From Rhodocollybia butyracea (taxonomy: Eukaryota; Basidiomycota; Agaricomycetes; Agaricales; Omphalotaceae): a stretch of 64,000 nt of DNA. Below are positions 45,876 through 58,208 of the stretch, in pieces. A model generated the notes under the pieces. It saw nothing but the letters and a program-made list of their open reading frames with translations, had not been told where the DNA came from and searched no databases. Location of the stretch: assembly GCA_015501585.1 (NCBI GenBank), contig JADNRY010000059.1, positions 62,001 to 126,000 on the forward strand, in the 5' to 3' direction. Position 1 is the stretch's first letter; each line of letters starts with the position of its first letter. The position numbers and the translations under genes are program-made.

Positions 45876-47871
45876 ATGGTTCGTGGAACTCTTCTTGTAG
45901 TCGCGGCTGCTGCCGGAGCTGCATCCGCACTCTGGCCTCTCCCCACCGGCCTCTCCACGGGTACCAAGGCTCTTACACTCTCGTCCCACTTTGACATCGA
46001 CACTTCAGCCATTTCCAACCCCCCGCAGGACTTGCTGGATGCTATCACGCGTACCAAAGGGTTTTTAAAGACTGATCAGCTCCAAATCTTGACCGTGGAC
46101 AGAGGCGCTTCGTTTGCCCCACAACTGAAGACCGCCAAGAGCCTTTCCTCCCTTGTGCTCTCTTTTGACAAGGGCCACAGCGGAAAGGTTACGAGTATTT
46201 CAGAAGAAGCTCTAGACAAAATTGAGAACCGTGTGGAGGGATATAGCTTGACGGTGCCAGCAGATGGTTCTGCAGCAACTATCAAGGCTAACTCGACCTT
46301 GGGCTTGTTCCGTGGTCTGACAACATTTGGTCAGCTGTGGTATGATCTCAACAATGTCACTTACACTGTTGAATCGCCCATACAAATTACGGATGGTCCA
46401 GTCTATGTGAGTATATACCATAGTAGTAACTCATCTGACTTGCCTAAATGTATTACTCGTTCAGGCTTATCGTGGGTTTATGCTGGACACCGCCAGGAAC
46501 TTGTAAGTCGATTTTTTGTTCCGTAAATCACGGTCGATGATTGGAATCTGTGTTAGTTTCCCTGTTTCTGACATTTTGCGAACTTTGGATGCGATGAGTT
46601 GGGTCAAGGTAAAGGCGCTTGTATCTTGGCTCCCCGCTCAATAACCGAGAATATCATAATTAATAGATGACTACTTTTCACTGGCACATGGTGGACAGCC
46701 AAAGCTTTCCTATAGAGGTTCCCGAATTCCCAGAGCTTTCAGCGAAAGGGTCGTATGGTGCATCCTTTATTTACAGCGTCGATGATGTTCAAAATATTGT
46801 TTCGTACGCCGCTGCTCGTGGGATCGATGTTCTGCCCGAGGTCGATACACCCGGACACACTACTTCCATCGCTGAAGCCTTCCCAGAGCATATTGCATGC
46901 GCTTTCGCAACTCCCTGGGCTAGTTTTGCCAATGAACCTCCTGCTGGTCAGCTTCGTTTCGCGAACGCTGACACGGCCAATTTCACTGCCTCCCTCATTT
47001 CTTCAATCTCTTCTCGCTTCCCGGTAACTATTTCTCAACTGGAGGTGATGAGGTCAATATGCCGTGTTATACCGCGGACGAGCAGACACAGGCGGATTTA
47101 AATGCAACTGGGAAAACTTTCAATCAGGCTTTGGATACTTTTATGCAAGGTAACCATGCTGTCCTTGAAAGCAGCGGCAAGACACCTGTTGTATGGGAGG
47201 AGATGGTCCTCGAGTTCAATCTCACTTTGTCCAATGAGACTATTGTGATGGTTTGGATTTCTGCAGATGACGCAGCTGCTGTCACTTCGCAAGGATTCAG
47301 AATAGTACGTGCTGATTCTGTAGCGTATTATCTCGACTGCGGTAAGTAGGTGTCTACTATGGCTTGCGTGTGCTTAATCGTAGTCGGCATAGGCGGTGGA
47401 GGCTGGGTTGGTAATGACCCGAGCGACAACAGCTGGTTAGTCGCTCTTTGAACCGTTTGGAGGACTAATATTCATGCAACTTGTCAGGTGTGATCCGTTC
47501 AAGACTTGGCAGTTCACTTACACCTTTGATCCTACTGCAAATCTGACCGATGCTCAAGCTGCTCTTGTCATTGGAGGTAAACTTCCATTTGATGGTGGCC
47601 TCAAGTTCAGTTCAATGCTGATCCTCCGAACGTAGGCGAACAACTGCTGTGGACTGAACAGTCGCACGCTTCCAATCTCGATTCAATAGTTTGGCCTCGA
47701 GCAAGTGCCTCAGCAGAAGTATACTGGAGTGGTTTTGGAGGCAATGACAGTGCAGCGTTACCTCGTTTGCACGACCTTGCGTTCAGAATGACCCAGCGAG
47801 GTGTTGGCGCTATTGCTCTCCAGCCACTTTGGTGTGCTCTTCGTCCGGGAGTTTGTGACATTGATGCTTGA
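45876..47871 (+). CDS. secreted beta-N-acetylhexosaminidase (GH20) with an apparent frameshift
   Basis: Exo-acting enzyme that releases GlcNAc from chitin oligomers. The N-terminal [18 protein letters not shown] is a signal peptide. Then come the N-terminal GH20b domain, [38 protein letters not shown], and [19 protein letters not shown]. The catalytic pair is in [10 protein letters not shown] (Asp-Glu). Later parts are [32 protein letters not shown] and AEVYWSG. Between SSRFP and [10 protein letters not shown] the reading frame changes with no intron: TTCCCGGTAAC would read on only with one more G (TTC CCG GGT AAC). This is either a sequence error in the GG run or a real inactivating mutation. 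Many N-x-S/T sites fit secretion. End at 47871. Confidence 0.8.
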
Positions 47872-48145
47872 ATATTATATACTCGTAGTGTACCGACGAG
47901 AATTTATGATTTTATGACTACTGGTGGTAGTACTTGAAGCCTGAAGAGTAACCCTAAGTCTAACCCCAAACTAAAAAGAACAGGCGCTCGTATTGGACAA
48001 CAAAGCCTCAAGCGTTAATTATCGAAATTGAACTTGATCCATCTCGAAAAATTCCCATTCAGAACTCCAGTAGGCCTCTTGATTCTATACTAGGATCATC
48101 CTAATATCTCGCTTTTTATCTCCTTTTTTCTAGTTGAAAAACGAC

Positions 48146-50121
48146 ATGAACCGACAAGGTAAGTCGCGGTCCTCAGCACGGTACAGATGTATGAATTAGA
48201 GTTTCAGGACAAACCCAGCAAAGACCGCCAAATATTGCACCGAATCCTACGCTTGCTGGCCAGTATCGGTCACCATATCCATACGGAATGCAGCCTCCGC
48301 GAACAGTAAATGTCTTGCAGGGTGGAGGATATGTTCCGGGGCTTCCTACCAACAACCATCGAACAGGGACACAACCGTCGTCGCAAATTGTGCCTCCACC
48401 AGCATTTCTACAACAACAGCGAGGACAAAACAATTTTGGTTTCGGAGGTTCTCTCAATGGAACGTCAAATTCATTACCACCGCATATGCCAAACACAGCA
48501 CCGTCAGTATCGTCAACCAGCGAACTTGGTCTTGACCCAAATGATTTTCCGGCGCTCGGCTCGACATCAACGAACAACAACAATGGAAATGGAAATAACA
48601 ATGGGAGTGTAGGAAGCAGCGTTACAACAAGTTATGCAAGTCAAGCGGGCACAGGTCCAACCCAAACGATTGGTGCCACAGGAGGAACCTCTGCACAAAC
48701 GAGAGATTTTACACCAGACGATTTTCCAGCTCTGGGTGGCTCACAAAACACTCAGGAAAACTCTCTATCTCATCCACCAGGACTCAACGGCTTTGACCCA
48801 CAACATCGGCAGAGTCTTCTAGGATCATTACAAGGGACACCAGGCATGCTGAATCTAGGGCCACAGGCGAGAACTGGGTTCGAGACAGACAAGCAACAGC
48901 AGCAGCGGGTGCGTTTTCTTTTTTTTCACTCGTTTTAGCTGACTTGCTTTCAGAAGTTATACCAATCTGCACATGCTGCATGGAACTCTCCTAGTACGCC
49001 CAATGTACAGACCCAATCTAGCGCTGGCGTGCTCGGTGCATTTTCGTCTACACAAAACGGCACACATCCGCCACAGCAGAACCTCTCGTCGGCACACCTG
49101 AATGCACCTCCAAACCTGCCACCGCCACTACCTCAGACAGGAGGAAATACCGGAAATGGTACAGCACCAGCAGCACCAGCAGGGTATGGGTCAAATGGCC
49201 TTGCAGGACTGGATTCACAGCAACCGAACACCACCGCACCGGCAAATCCGAATCCAAATACGACACCAAATCCACATCCCAATTCCACACAAAACTCGTT
49301 ACCCAACTCAACAGCGCATGTACATCAACATCCACAGACTCCTGCACAACAGATACTCATGAGCGCCGCGGATCGATGGGGCTTATTGGGATTGCTGGCG
49401 ATGATAAAGAGTGCAGGTTCGGATGCAGATCAGGGCTTGAGTAGTGTTGGGACTGATTTAGGCACGATGGGACTCGACATGGGCTATGCAGGGTGTGTTG
49501 GCTCATTCGCTCCAAGAGGTGTCTGCTGACTATCGGGAACAGGAACTTATACTCTACCTTTATTACGCCATGGGCAGATCAGTCTGCAGCCCATACAGTC
49601 GAGCCTGATTTTCATCTTCCCGCGTGTTACAATGTGCAAGCCCCTCCACCAGGACCTAGTAAAGTAACGGCGTTCAGCGATGAAACGTTATTCTTCATGT
49701 TCTATTCAACACCGCGCGATGCGCTTCAAGAAATCGCTGCGCAAGAACTGTACATATGTTTGAATATTCTTCCATTCCAAAGCTGAATCTTCTTGCTCTC
49801 AGATTCAACCGAAATTGGCGTTTCCACAAAGAGCACCGACTATGGATGACCAAGGACAGTGGGTCACATCCTTCAGCAAAGGTACATGGGGGAGAGAGTG
49901 GACAATACACATATTGGGACCCGGAGAACTGGACAAAGGAGCGAAAGGACATGACTGTGATCTACGCAGATCTGGAGGAGAAGAGCACCCCTGCGTTCAT
50001 GCCTGGGCCAGCACTTGTTCCTGTTCCTCCGTCGACACCTGGGCTAGGTCAAGGCCTGCCATCTGCTCAGCAGAACCAGGCTTCACAGAGAGGGTCGTTC
50101 CAAGTTGGTATGGCTGTATGA
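48146..50121 (+). CDS. NOT2: CCR4-NOT complex subunit NOT2
   Basis: Scaffold subunit of the CCR4-NOT complex (mRNA deadenylation, transcription control). Starts MNRQ-G across a first intron. The N-terminal 300 residues are Gln-, Asn-, Pro- and Ser-rich, with two DFPALG motifs (LDPNDFPALG and TPDDFPALGG) of the kind common in NOT2. After AADRWGLLGLLAMIKSAGSDAD the NOT2/3/5 box follows: NLYSTFITPWADQ, FHLPACYN, FFMFYSTPRDALQEIAAQELYNRNWRFH (across an intron), and HRLWMTKDSG. WTKERKDMTVIYADLEEK follows. These words are highly conserved from yeast Cdc36 to human CNOT2. Ends at 50121 with a Pro/Gln tail. Introns are short except near the box. Confidence 0.92.
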
Positions 50122-50622
50122 GACGAAACATTTTTTGTACACCCTTTCACGTCGTGGCGTTATCAGCTTTTGCCTGCTGTCTCCCTTCGTGACGTTTCCC
50201 TCTTGTGCTCCTGTTTTTTCACTGAACTTGTGTACGACGAAAGTGTTTCCATAGTCGCGTGTTTTACACATCCCATTCGCTATAACCATTATTTTATCTC
50301 TGCAGCTACCCCTCGTTATATATGTTACGGTGAAATAAGCTGTTCCTGCGAGCCAACTGGGAGGATATCTATCGATAAGGTGAAAATGAAGCCGCATTAC
50401 CCCAGTACTTCCATGATGGATTAAAAAAGGCTGATGATCGAGAATAAAGCAATGGTGCGAAGGTGGAAATTTCAAACTCCGGCTGCCAAACACCTTGTTT
50501 CCAGGTTAGACGGTGCTCCTCTCTCATTACAACCATGCTTTCATACTGGACTGGTATATAAATTATCTGTCTCTCAGCTTTCTTCATCTTCTCTTTGCCA
50601 TCTTACTTGGTTCGGAAGTACA
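50122..50622. other. intergenic before CDC43
   Basis: About 500 bases, NOT2 3' flank and CDC43 promoter. Overlapping ORFs have no support. Confidence 0.5.
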
Positions 50623-52132
50623 ATGACGAAAGACTTCAATCTACCACCGCTGGCTAGACTCGCACACGCTGGACACGCTCGAAGATGCCTTTCGGGTCTT
50701 CCAGATAGCCAAATTGAACTGGATTCAGGCAGGTATGCTCTGTCAGGCTACTTTCTGTCCCAGCTTCTTATTATCTGGTGATGTTTAGAATGGCTGTCGC
50801 GTTCTACTGCTTAGGAGCCTTGGATTTGCTCAAGATGTTGCAAGACAAAGTATCGATGACAGATCGGGAATCCTGGCAAGAATGGATATGGGAACAGCAT
50901 ACTCGTATGCAAGACTATCGTTGACTCTCGCAGGAGCTGAAACTTTTATGTAGGAGGGAAATATGGCTCCGGTTTTAGACCGAGTCCTTTTATGACTGTA
51001 TCTTCTGAGGTGGAGCGTGTCCATTTTTCCATACTAAGATTATGTATACTAAGTAACTTGCACAGACGACAAGTTATACTGATTATGACACGCCTCATAT
51101 CATCATGACTTATACTGCTCTCCTCACTCTTGCCATCCTCCGAGATGATTTTTCCCAGCTCGATAAACAAGGCATATTGCTACTGCTGAAGGCCTGTCAA
51201 CGGGAAGATGGGAGGTGAACCGTGGATTGGCGTGTGTAGGGATATGCACTTACACCTCACTACTAGCTTCTCAACAATACCCGGAGGTGGGGAGACTGAC
51301 CTCCGAACGCTCTATTGTGCCTTTGTCATCGCACATTTGTTAGATGACTGGTCAACTATAAATCTTCAAAATGCGTTTTCTTTTATTGCATCTTGTCGTG
51401 TAAGTGCATAGGGCTTTCATCATCTGCTGTTTTGCTCAACTTCAGATTAACAGTCTTATGAAGGTGGATACGGCCAGTCCGCCCATTGTGAAGCTAATGG
51501 TACGTTCGCACGTCACCTGCGAAGGGACGCGTTTGCACGATTATACTCGGTGGTTCTTCTAGGAGGGACAACGTACATTGCTATGGCGGCAATGGAACTT
51601 GCACCTGTATCAACCACTCCTTTAACTGCTTTGGAAAAAAGAAAGACCATCGAATGGGCCTTACACAACCAACTCGAGTCTGGCGGATTCTGTGGAAGGA
51701 CGAATAAACTCGCAGATGCGTGTTATTGTTTTTGGATAGGAGGGTCGTTAAAGGTTAGCTTTCAAGTGCTTCTTCTTCTTCTTGAGACTTTTTCTGTATT
51801 AGATCCTCGGGGCTGGCGACTTAGTAGACTCCCGATCCCTTGCGTCATTTCTTGCAAGTTGTCAGTTCAGATTTGGAGGTATTGCAAAAGCGCCAGGTGA
51901 ACATCCCGGTAGGCCTTTTAACGTTTCTTACTGACTCACTTACTCTGACTCACCCCTCACAGACCCATACCATACATACCTCTCTCTTGCAACCTTGTCA
52001 ATGTTTCCTCCACCCGTATACGAAAATGACGCTAGTGGCTCGTCTTGGATATTTGACCCTCTAGATCCGTTGATTAATGCAAGACAAGAGACTGCGGACT
52101 GGGCAAGGAAATACATCGCTATCAAGCACTAA
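50623..52132 (+). CDS. CDC43: geranylgeranyltransferase type I beta subunit
   Basis: Catalytic beta subunit that adds geranylgeranyl to CaaL proteins such as Rho GTPases. About six exons. Starts MTKDFNLPPLARLAHAGHAR, then MAVAFYCLGALDLLKML, PHIIMTYTALLTLAILRDD, and FSTIPGGGETDLRTLYCAF. SYEGGYGQSAHCEANGGTTY (QW repeat and the substrate pocket) and GGFCGRTNKLADACYCFW follow. Zinc ligands are the Asp and Cys of LADACYCF and the His of DPYHTYLSL. The intron right after SGR and the start at 50623 (fitting the conserved start) are inferred. The ending ARKYIAIKH and the stop at 52130-52132 are clear. The CaaX specificity (GGTase I, not farnesyltransferase) is inferred from GGGETDLRTLYCAF and the overall length. 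Confidence 0.88.
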
Positions 52133-52755
52133 AGGTGCAAGGAAAGTAGCGGTTAAGCTATTTAGATTCTTTGACAACGGGTGGCATAGGGGACTGAGAG
52201 AAATCCAAAGAATCAGAGGAGGTGGCAGGCTGCTAGAATAAATTGACTTTGAAAATAGGGTTTGATACTTGACCTATCTATCCCAGCGGAACGGTATGTA
52301 CTCGTAAAAATATTGTAGGCTGGCACACGGATCTACCCCAACACGGGTCAAGCAAGGTCAAAGATACGCCACTGGTCAACGGCTGATTCCTTATATCAAA
52401 ATGAAGTAAGGAAGGAAGGAAGGAAGGAAGGAAGAAAAAACCGGCCAGGTGGTCCCTGTTAAGGTATCCTCAGGAAGGCAGGAAGGAAGAAAAGCCGGCC
52501 AGGTGGTCCCTGTTAAGAAACAGGCAGGTTCCAACGCTACTTACATGGCGCCTTTTGGATACTGTCAGAACTGGGGATTTTTTATTAGACCGGTGCCAGC
52601 AACAGCAGCGGAACAGCAGTTGCTGTGATTCAGATTCTGACAAATTGGAAATGATCTCATTGCATTTTTTGCTCTGTTATTCATAGTCTGGTGCGCTCTA
52701 AGCTTCTTGCGCAATAATTTCTCCCTTCCTGGACACCGCAAAGGCTTGCTGGACG
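52133..52755. other. intergenic with GGAA microsatellite and tandem duplication
   Basis: About 620 bases, no gene. Contains the repeat described separately and the promoter of the next gene. Confidence 0.5.
52405..52517. repeat. (GGAA)n and duplicated 23-bp block
   Basis: Six or so GGAA units (52408-52434) run into AAAAAACCGGCC. A second, shorter GGAA run with a 23-base block beginning CCGGCCAGG and ending GTTAAG repeats it: 52441-52463 and 52495-52517 are identical, 54 bases apart. A slippage-type local duplication. Confidence 0.75.
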
Positions 52756-54363
52756 ATGGTGGGACTCCGTTATTCAGCACGAAAATACTTCATCCTTCTC
52801 GCATTATTCCTCACCGTTATAATCGGTTCGTGGAAAATTGGACGTACGTCCGAGACCATTGTATTCGAGCCCAATGACGGATTTTCTGGAACTGTGGAAG
52901 TCTCCCGGCGTCCACCAGAGCCTCCTACTTGGAAAAAGTTGAAAAAATGGGAAGATAATCTCCCCCAACACAACCTATCACTTCCCTTCCCAGAAGGAAA
53001 AACAGGGCGATACGTCAAATTTAGCAATCAAATAAAACAGTTGGGGTGGAATAATGTGTTCAATGAAGTGTCTGCACTCTTTCGCCGTCTTTTTCTTGCG
53101 ATATACTGATTTGTTCTACATAGACTCATGAATGCCCACCTTGCTTATGTTTCGCAACGATCCTATGTCTTTCAAGACTATTACTGGAAGACCGATTATT
53201 ATTCGTGGCCGGCCTCGCAATTCCATGATAATCCTCCGTATGTGAAAGTGACACTGATAATTTTACATTGGGCTTTAATCAATGAATTATTATCAGACGG
53301 ACGCCATTGAATGCCTTAATATCTGGACCAGCGGCAGGCGGACCATGGGACGAAGGAGATGACGCACCGAGGTCCATTTCTGAACGCTGGTTCGATGAAG
53401 TTTGCCCACCGAACGAACTACGAATCGTCAACACCCGAGAAGTCAAACTTGCTGTATGGAATTCTCCTGGGATCGATATGCTCAACCACTGGGCCGATTT
53501 CCTTCGCAATGCTCCAGAACGGTGTCTAGAGATTCAGCCGGACTCTGAACATGATATGTTCCCCCAGATTTTCGATCTTTGGATGTGGGGTAGCACACGC
53601 GTACTCTCGCTCTGGGACGAGTTTTCAAAATCTCCTGTTAGTAGGCTATTGGGGACCTCTCATGTAGTTAAAAGCGCAGTAGATGCGAACGAGTATCTAT
53701 TTCGTGCTCGGGGTTCTCGAGATCCATACCAAAGGATGATGGCAATTCATATCAGGAGGGGAGATTACCTGGAAGCCTGGTGAGCAAGAGTAATGTCATT
53801 CGACTAGCTGCTAACTTCATAATCTTAGCTACCGTCTAGCATACTATAATTCAACCTTTTACAGCTGGAATCTTTTGCCGCAATTTACTGACTCCTTCGT
53901 AGTGCCATCGACAATGTCGTGGAATAGCTCAGAGTATACTCAATTTTACTTGGATCGATGCTACCCCGAACCACAAGCTATCTTGAAAAAGGTCCGAGAG
54001 GCACGAAAAGCGTATGTTGATGCCGGGGGGGAGAATTTGGATGTGATGTATCTCCTCACGAATGCGCAGGGAGATTGGCTAGCAGGCATGCTTAGCTATC
54101 TCAAAAAAGACGGGTGGAACACCATCGTCACAAGCAAGGATCTAGAATTGACTGCAGAGCAGACAGATGTCAATATGGCAATAGATATGGAATTTGCCAG
54201 GAAAGCTGCAGTATTTATAGGCAATGGTGTAAGTGCAACTTCTTTCCTCGTCTTTGACTATTCCCAACCGATAATTGCCTCTTAGTGGTCCTCATTTACA
54301 AGTAATATAATCCACAGACGGTTAGTGGATGGCAAAACATCACTTAGCATACGGTTATGGTAA
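52756..54363 (+). CDS. O-fucosyltransferase-like glycosyltransferase (type II membrane)
   Basis: Likely Golgi enzyme. The N-terminus MVGLRYSARKYFILLALFLTVIIG is a signal anchor. Exon junctions give FNEVLMNAHLAYVSQRSYVFQ (donor GT|GTCTGC), then FQDYYWKTDYYSWPASQFHD. The catalytic-fold motif is MMAIHIRRGDYLEAC (H-x-R-R-G-D), followed by WNLLPQFTDSF, DVMYLLTNAQGDW, and TIVTSKDLELTAEQTDVNMA. It ends MEFARKAAVFIGNG-WSSFTSNIIHRRLVDGKTSLSI across the last intron; the stop is TAA at 54361-54363. The HxRRxD motif and WSSFTSN end fit the GDP-fucose O-fucosyltransferase family, which is expanded in mushrooms. Substrate is unknown; fucosylation is inferred from the family. Confidence 0.72.
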
Positions 54364-54589
54364 CATACTACACATGTATCTAATTCTATATCATAAGCTT
54401 CATCTACATAACTGCTTGCTAACTGTAGTACAATTCATCAGAAGCCGGCTTATTTGCCAGATTCCGGTATCCGGCAATTAGATGAGCGTACTATATATTA
54501 TGCGTTCCCACTGAACTATCCACTACGAACTATCGCAGCATCTTTCTCTCTTACTGTATGGTTTGAGATAAATTCGCAGCTCACCAGAA

Positions 54590-56079
54590 ATGAGGTCTCA
54601 AATCCCTCAAACTACCAGGGCCGTGCTTGTCCGCAAGTCAAGCTCAAAATCAAGCAATGGATATGTCAATAATGCCTCGCTTGAAACATTGTCTATTCCC
54701 CCACTTAAAGATGGGGAAATCCTTGTGAAAATACACGCGTTTGCTTTCAATCATCGAGATGTGGGTATGCAGGCCATCTTACGAAGTATCATATCGTGAC
54801 CTCAAGTTATTAGGTTTGGATTAGACTAGGGAAATATCCCAGTATCGAAGAAGGTGCTGTCTTTGGGGCAGACGGTGCAGGTACTACCGATTTAAACAAA
54901 CGACATTGTGTGCTAAATTCATACCCAGGTGTCGTCGTCGCTTCAGCAGAATCTGACGACGATATAGTGAACAAGAGGGTATTTTTCGCTCCATCTCATG
55001 GGTGGGACGAGCATCCTGACGCCCCCGAGTCGGAGTGTGTACTTATACCCTTTGTCCTTTTTTCCGTTTTTCACCTGCTTCTTGTGCAGATTTGGAGTCA
55101 TCGGTGGTGTTCGTTGGCCTGCTGTTGGTACATTCGCCGAATATGTCGTTATTGAGAAGGACAAGGTGTTCTTGTCTGCACCACATCTCAGCGATATCAA
55201 TATGGCGGCATGGCCACTCGCAGGAGTAACTGCTTGGAGGTGTGTATTATGTTACTAATTGTTTTCTCCGTATTTAAGCTCTGTCTCTTTTTTCAAGAGC
55301 AACTATGATTAACGCGGCTGTCGAACTAGGACAGAACATCCTCATCACCGGAATTGGAGGAGGTGTTGCTCTGGTTGCACTCCAGCTTGCTGTCGCTCAG
55401 GGCGCGTCAGTCTACGTTACCAGCGGAAGTGAGGAGAAAATAAATAGAGCTATATCATTGGGAGCAAAGGGCGGAGCGAGTTATAAAAATCGTAAGCGTG
55501 CTTGCTGTCTACCTTCTATTTTTGCTGCACTATATACTGCTACATAGCAAACTGGCCCAAAGAGATTCACAAACTGATTAGGAAAAACAGTCCTGCTGGT
55601 TCTTCGACATTTCTTGATGCAGTAATCGATTCTGGTGGTGGGGATATCATGAGTTTGGTTGGCTCAATTTTGAAACAAGGAGGAAGGGTAGTGTGTTATG
55701 GAATGTAAGTTTAATTAAAGTTTACAAGCTTTGGGTGATGGAAACCGCAACTGATCTGAGCAGGACTGCCAATCCCAAAATCACCTTCACCATGCGGGAA
55801 GTATTGCGAAATCAGAAACTCCTCGGTGGGACATACTATTCTTTGATACCAAGGGCGCGATACTCATTCTTTGTAGGTTCAACAATGGGCTCAACACAGG
55901 ACCTACACGATGCTACAAAGTTTCTTTCAAAGCACAAAATTGTACCCGTAGTATCACACGTCTTCCGCGGCCTAGAAAATGTAGAGAAGGGGTTCGAAAT
56001 GTTGAGAACCGGAGAACAATTTGGCAAAGTTGTCATCGAGGTGGGAAATGCCCATGAGAATTTAAAAACGAAATTATAA
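54590..56079 (+). CDS. medium-chain dehydrogenase/reductase, quinone-oxidoreductase type
   Basis: MDR superfamily, NAD(P)H-dependent, zinc-free by sequence. After MRSQIPQTTRAVLVRK come LETLSIPPLKDGEILVKIHAFAFNHRD, WIRLGKYP, EEGAVFGADGAG and FGVIGGVRWPAVGTFAEYVV. The cofactor site is ILITGIGGGVALVALQLAVA (GxGxxG type), with YVTSGSEEKINRAISLGA next. Then LDAVIDSGGGD, LKQGGRVVCYGM and FTMREVLRNQKLLGGTYYS. VVSHVFRGLENVEKGFEMLRTGEQFGKVVIEV ends the fold. No Cys cluster for structural zinc. About eight short introns. Reaction not determined. Confidence 0.85.
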
Positions 56080-56746
56080 CAAGGCGAGACTCACATATAT
56101 TTACGAATCTATACTCATGAATTTTACAACAAAGAATGCACATCAAGTTATTAGTAGCTAAGCATTGGAACGGAAACACCTTTTACTGAGCGAGTGGTTT
56201 GGAAAACGACTGTTCAGATAAAATATACAAAGACAGAGTATATGATTATTTATGTATTTCAGGCAAGGCGAGACAGAAAGATGATGAATAAACGAGAGAC
56301 GTTACAAAAGGCACTGCAGAAAACAGAACGGTATGATTTACAGACTGATATATCGAAACACGAACAAGCAGCATAAAAGAGATGGGGACATTGTGATGGA
56401 TCGCATATAAGAGAGGAAAGATGATAAAATGGATGTATTCAGCTCGAGATCATGTCCATCACGGGGCCAAGCAACGGAATGTCCAAGGCGGGACGGAACA
56501 TGATACAACGACTGACGCGTGGCGTGCTATGTCGCGCTGCACGAGGCAACGATCAAGGAAAAGAGTATTCTTGAAAAGCCAGACCACCAACAAACAGGCG
56601 TGTAAAAGGCCTGCCAGTGTCAGATGAGAAACAACCAAGGTTCGTTACAACTGCGGGCGATGAAGTTCAGTGACACTTGCATGAACATAGGTAAGGAACA
56701 ACATACACGAGCTAGAAAATCTAGAAGCCAACAACAGTGAGAGCCG
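56080..56746. other. intergenic, convergent
   Basis: About 670 bases between the end of the dehydrogenase and the end of the zinc-finger gene. Short ORFs are not supported. Confidence 0.5.
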
Positions 56747-57788
56747 TTACTTTACTTCATCGGCGGACTCTGACTTTGCACACTCGCAGGTGCTGCGGTT
56801 GCCCACAAAACCTTTTCCGCAGCTGTCACACCAGGTACGAGCGCCCTTTGCAACACCAACTGATGAAGTCTTGGCTTCATCGTGATGAATGCTTGTCAAG
56901 TGACGGCCGAGGTCATGTTTACGACTGAATGCCCGACGGCAGTTGTCGTGGTGGCAGACAAAAGGTTTTTTGCGGTTAGGATTATGAGTGTCCATATGGG
57001 CTTTGAGATTAAACGCCCTGTCAAAAGCTGCGGATCGATGAGTATCATTCAAACAACTGAATGAGCGGGGAAAACATACCGCGGGGACAAATTGTACATT
57101 TATGTTTTCTACGAAGATTCGCTTTATGCATCTCTGCTGAAAAAGGCACAAGAGGAACCGAGGGCGAGTTGATCTGGTCGAGAGAAACAGTACCACCAAT
57201 CACGCTACCATAGTCCATCAATTGGTTGAAATAGTCGTGGGGCAACTGCCTGCCATTGATTGGCCCGTAGTCAGAGAAGCTAGAGCGGTGCTGGTACTGC
57301 TTCGCAGGAGGCTGCGGGCTACGAGACATCAGATCGAGTTGGAAACTGCCAATGTCTAGAGCTTGTGGTCGAGCAGCGTTGTCTACGCCTTGGTCTACAC
57401 CAAACCTCTGGAACTTGAGGTCGAGATCAAGAGGAAAAGAGTGATTGGAAGAGGTGTCATGGGGAGAGTACCCATACGAGGACTCCGAATGAACAGAGTG
57501 TGAATCATAAGAAGATTCAGACGACGAGAAGGTAAAGGCAGAAGGAGGTCCATTGACTTGATCTACTCCACGAAAGTGGATAAAGGGATCAGTGGTCGTT
57601 TGGACGGCCAGAAGGTCAAAGTCAATATCCCCGATGATGGCGTCGAGCTCCGAGTCGAATTCGTCAGATGTGGGGGCCAAAACATCGTCCGCAGTGTTGA
57701 GATAGGAAAAGTCGTGAGCATGCTGACGTTTTCCTTGCGAAGCAATCAGGTCCAAGTGTTCAGCAGTGTACGCAGTAAAGTCGGACAT
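56747..57788 (-). CDS. C2H2 zinc-finger transcription factor
   Basis: Start at 57788 gives MSDFTAYTAEHLDLIASQG. The first about 230 residues are acidic and Ser-rich (DEFDSELDAIIGDIDFDLL, a likely activation region). Two C2H2 fingers follow at the end of exon 1 and in exon 2: HKCTICPRAFDRAFNLKAH-MDTH and FVCHHDNCRRAFSRKHDLGRH-LTSIH. The linker is THNPNRKKPF. A further four-Cys segment, TWCDSCGKGFVGNRSTCEC, ends the protein and could be an odd third zinc site. The pair of fingers resembles stress- and pH-type fungal factors (Crz1/ACE-like) but no exact orthologue is recognised. One intron splits finger 1. It is divergent from the next gene. Confidence 0.78.
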
Positions 57789-58208
57789 GGTGGTAAGAAA
57801 ACAAAGAGCAACGGATGGCAGTGTCGACGACGGGCTTTTAAGGCCTTGATTCAAAAGTTCCCAGAGAAGCTGCGGGGCGCTTATACCAGCGTCAAGATGA
57901 TATATCGGACCGAACAAGCTTTGAACATGATTAATCGGTTACCTCAAAGTTCCTAACCTAATAGCCCTTCGTTCACTTCGTTACCTATCATTCATTTGTT
58001 CGCAGAATCTAATTTTTTCTCTGCCAATCTTCTTTCCCCTTAGAATTATCCTTACGACAAGACCAACTGCACGACATCAATTAGCTCTTTGAATGTTCAG
58101 GCACTTTAGCAGAGCTGAACGAACGTAGAAATATCGGTATGAACATTCAAAATGACATAGAAGTTTGCCGGAAATGACAGCCAACTAGGAATTCCAGTTT
58201 ATCTAGCT
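57789..58208. other. divergent promoter region
   Basis: About 420 bases shared by the zinc-finger gene (minus) and the Ser-rich membrane protein gene (plus). No distinct element recognised. Confidence 0.5.
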
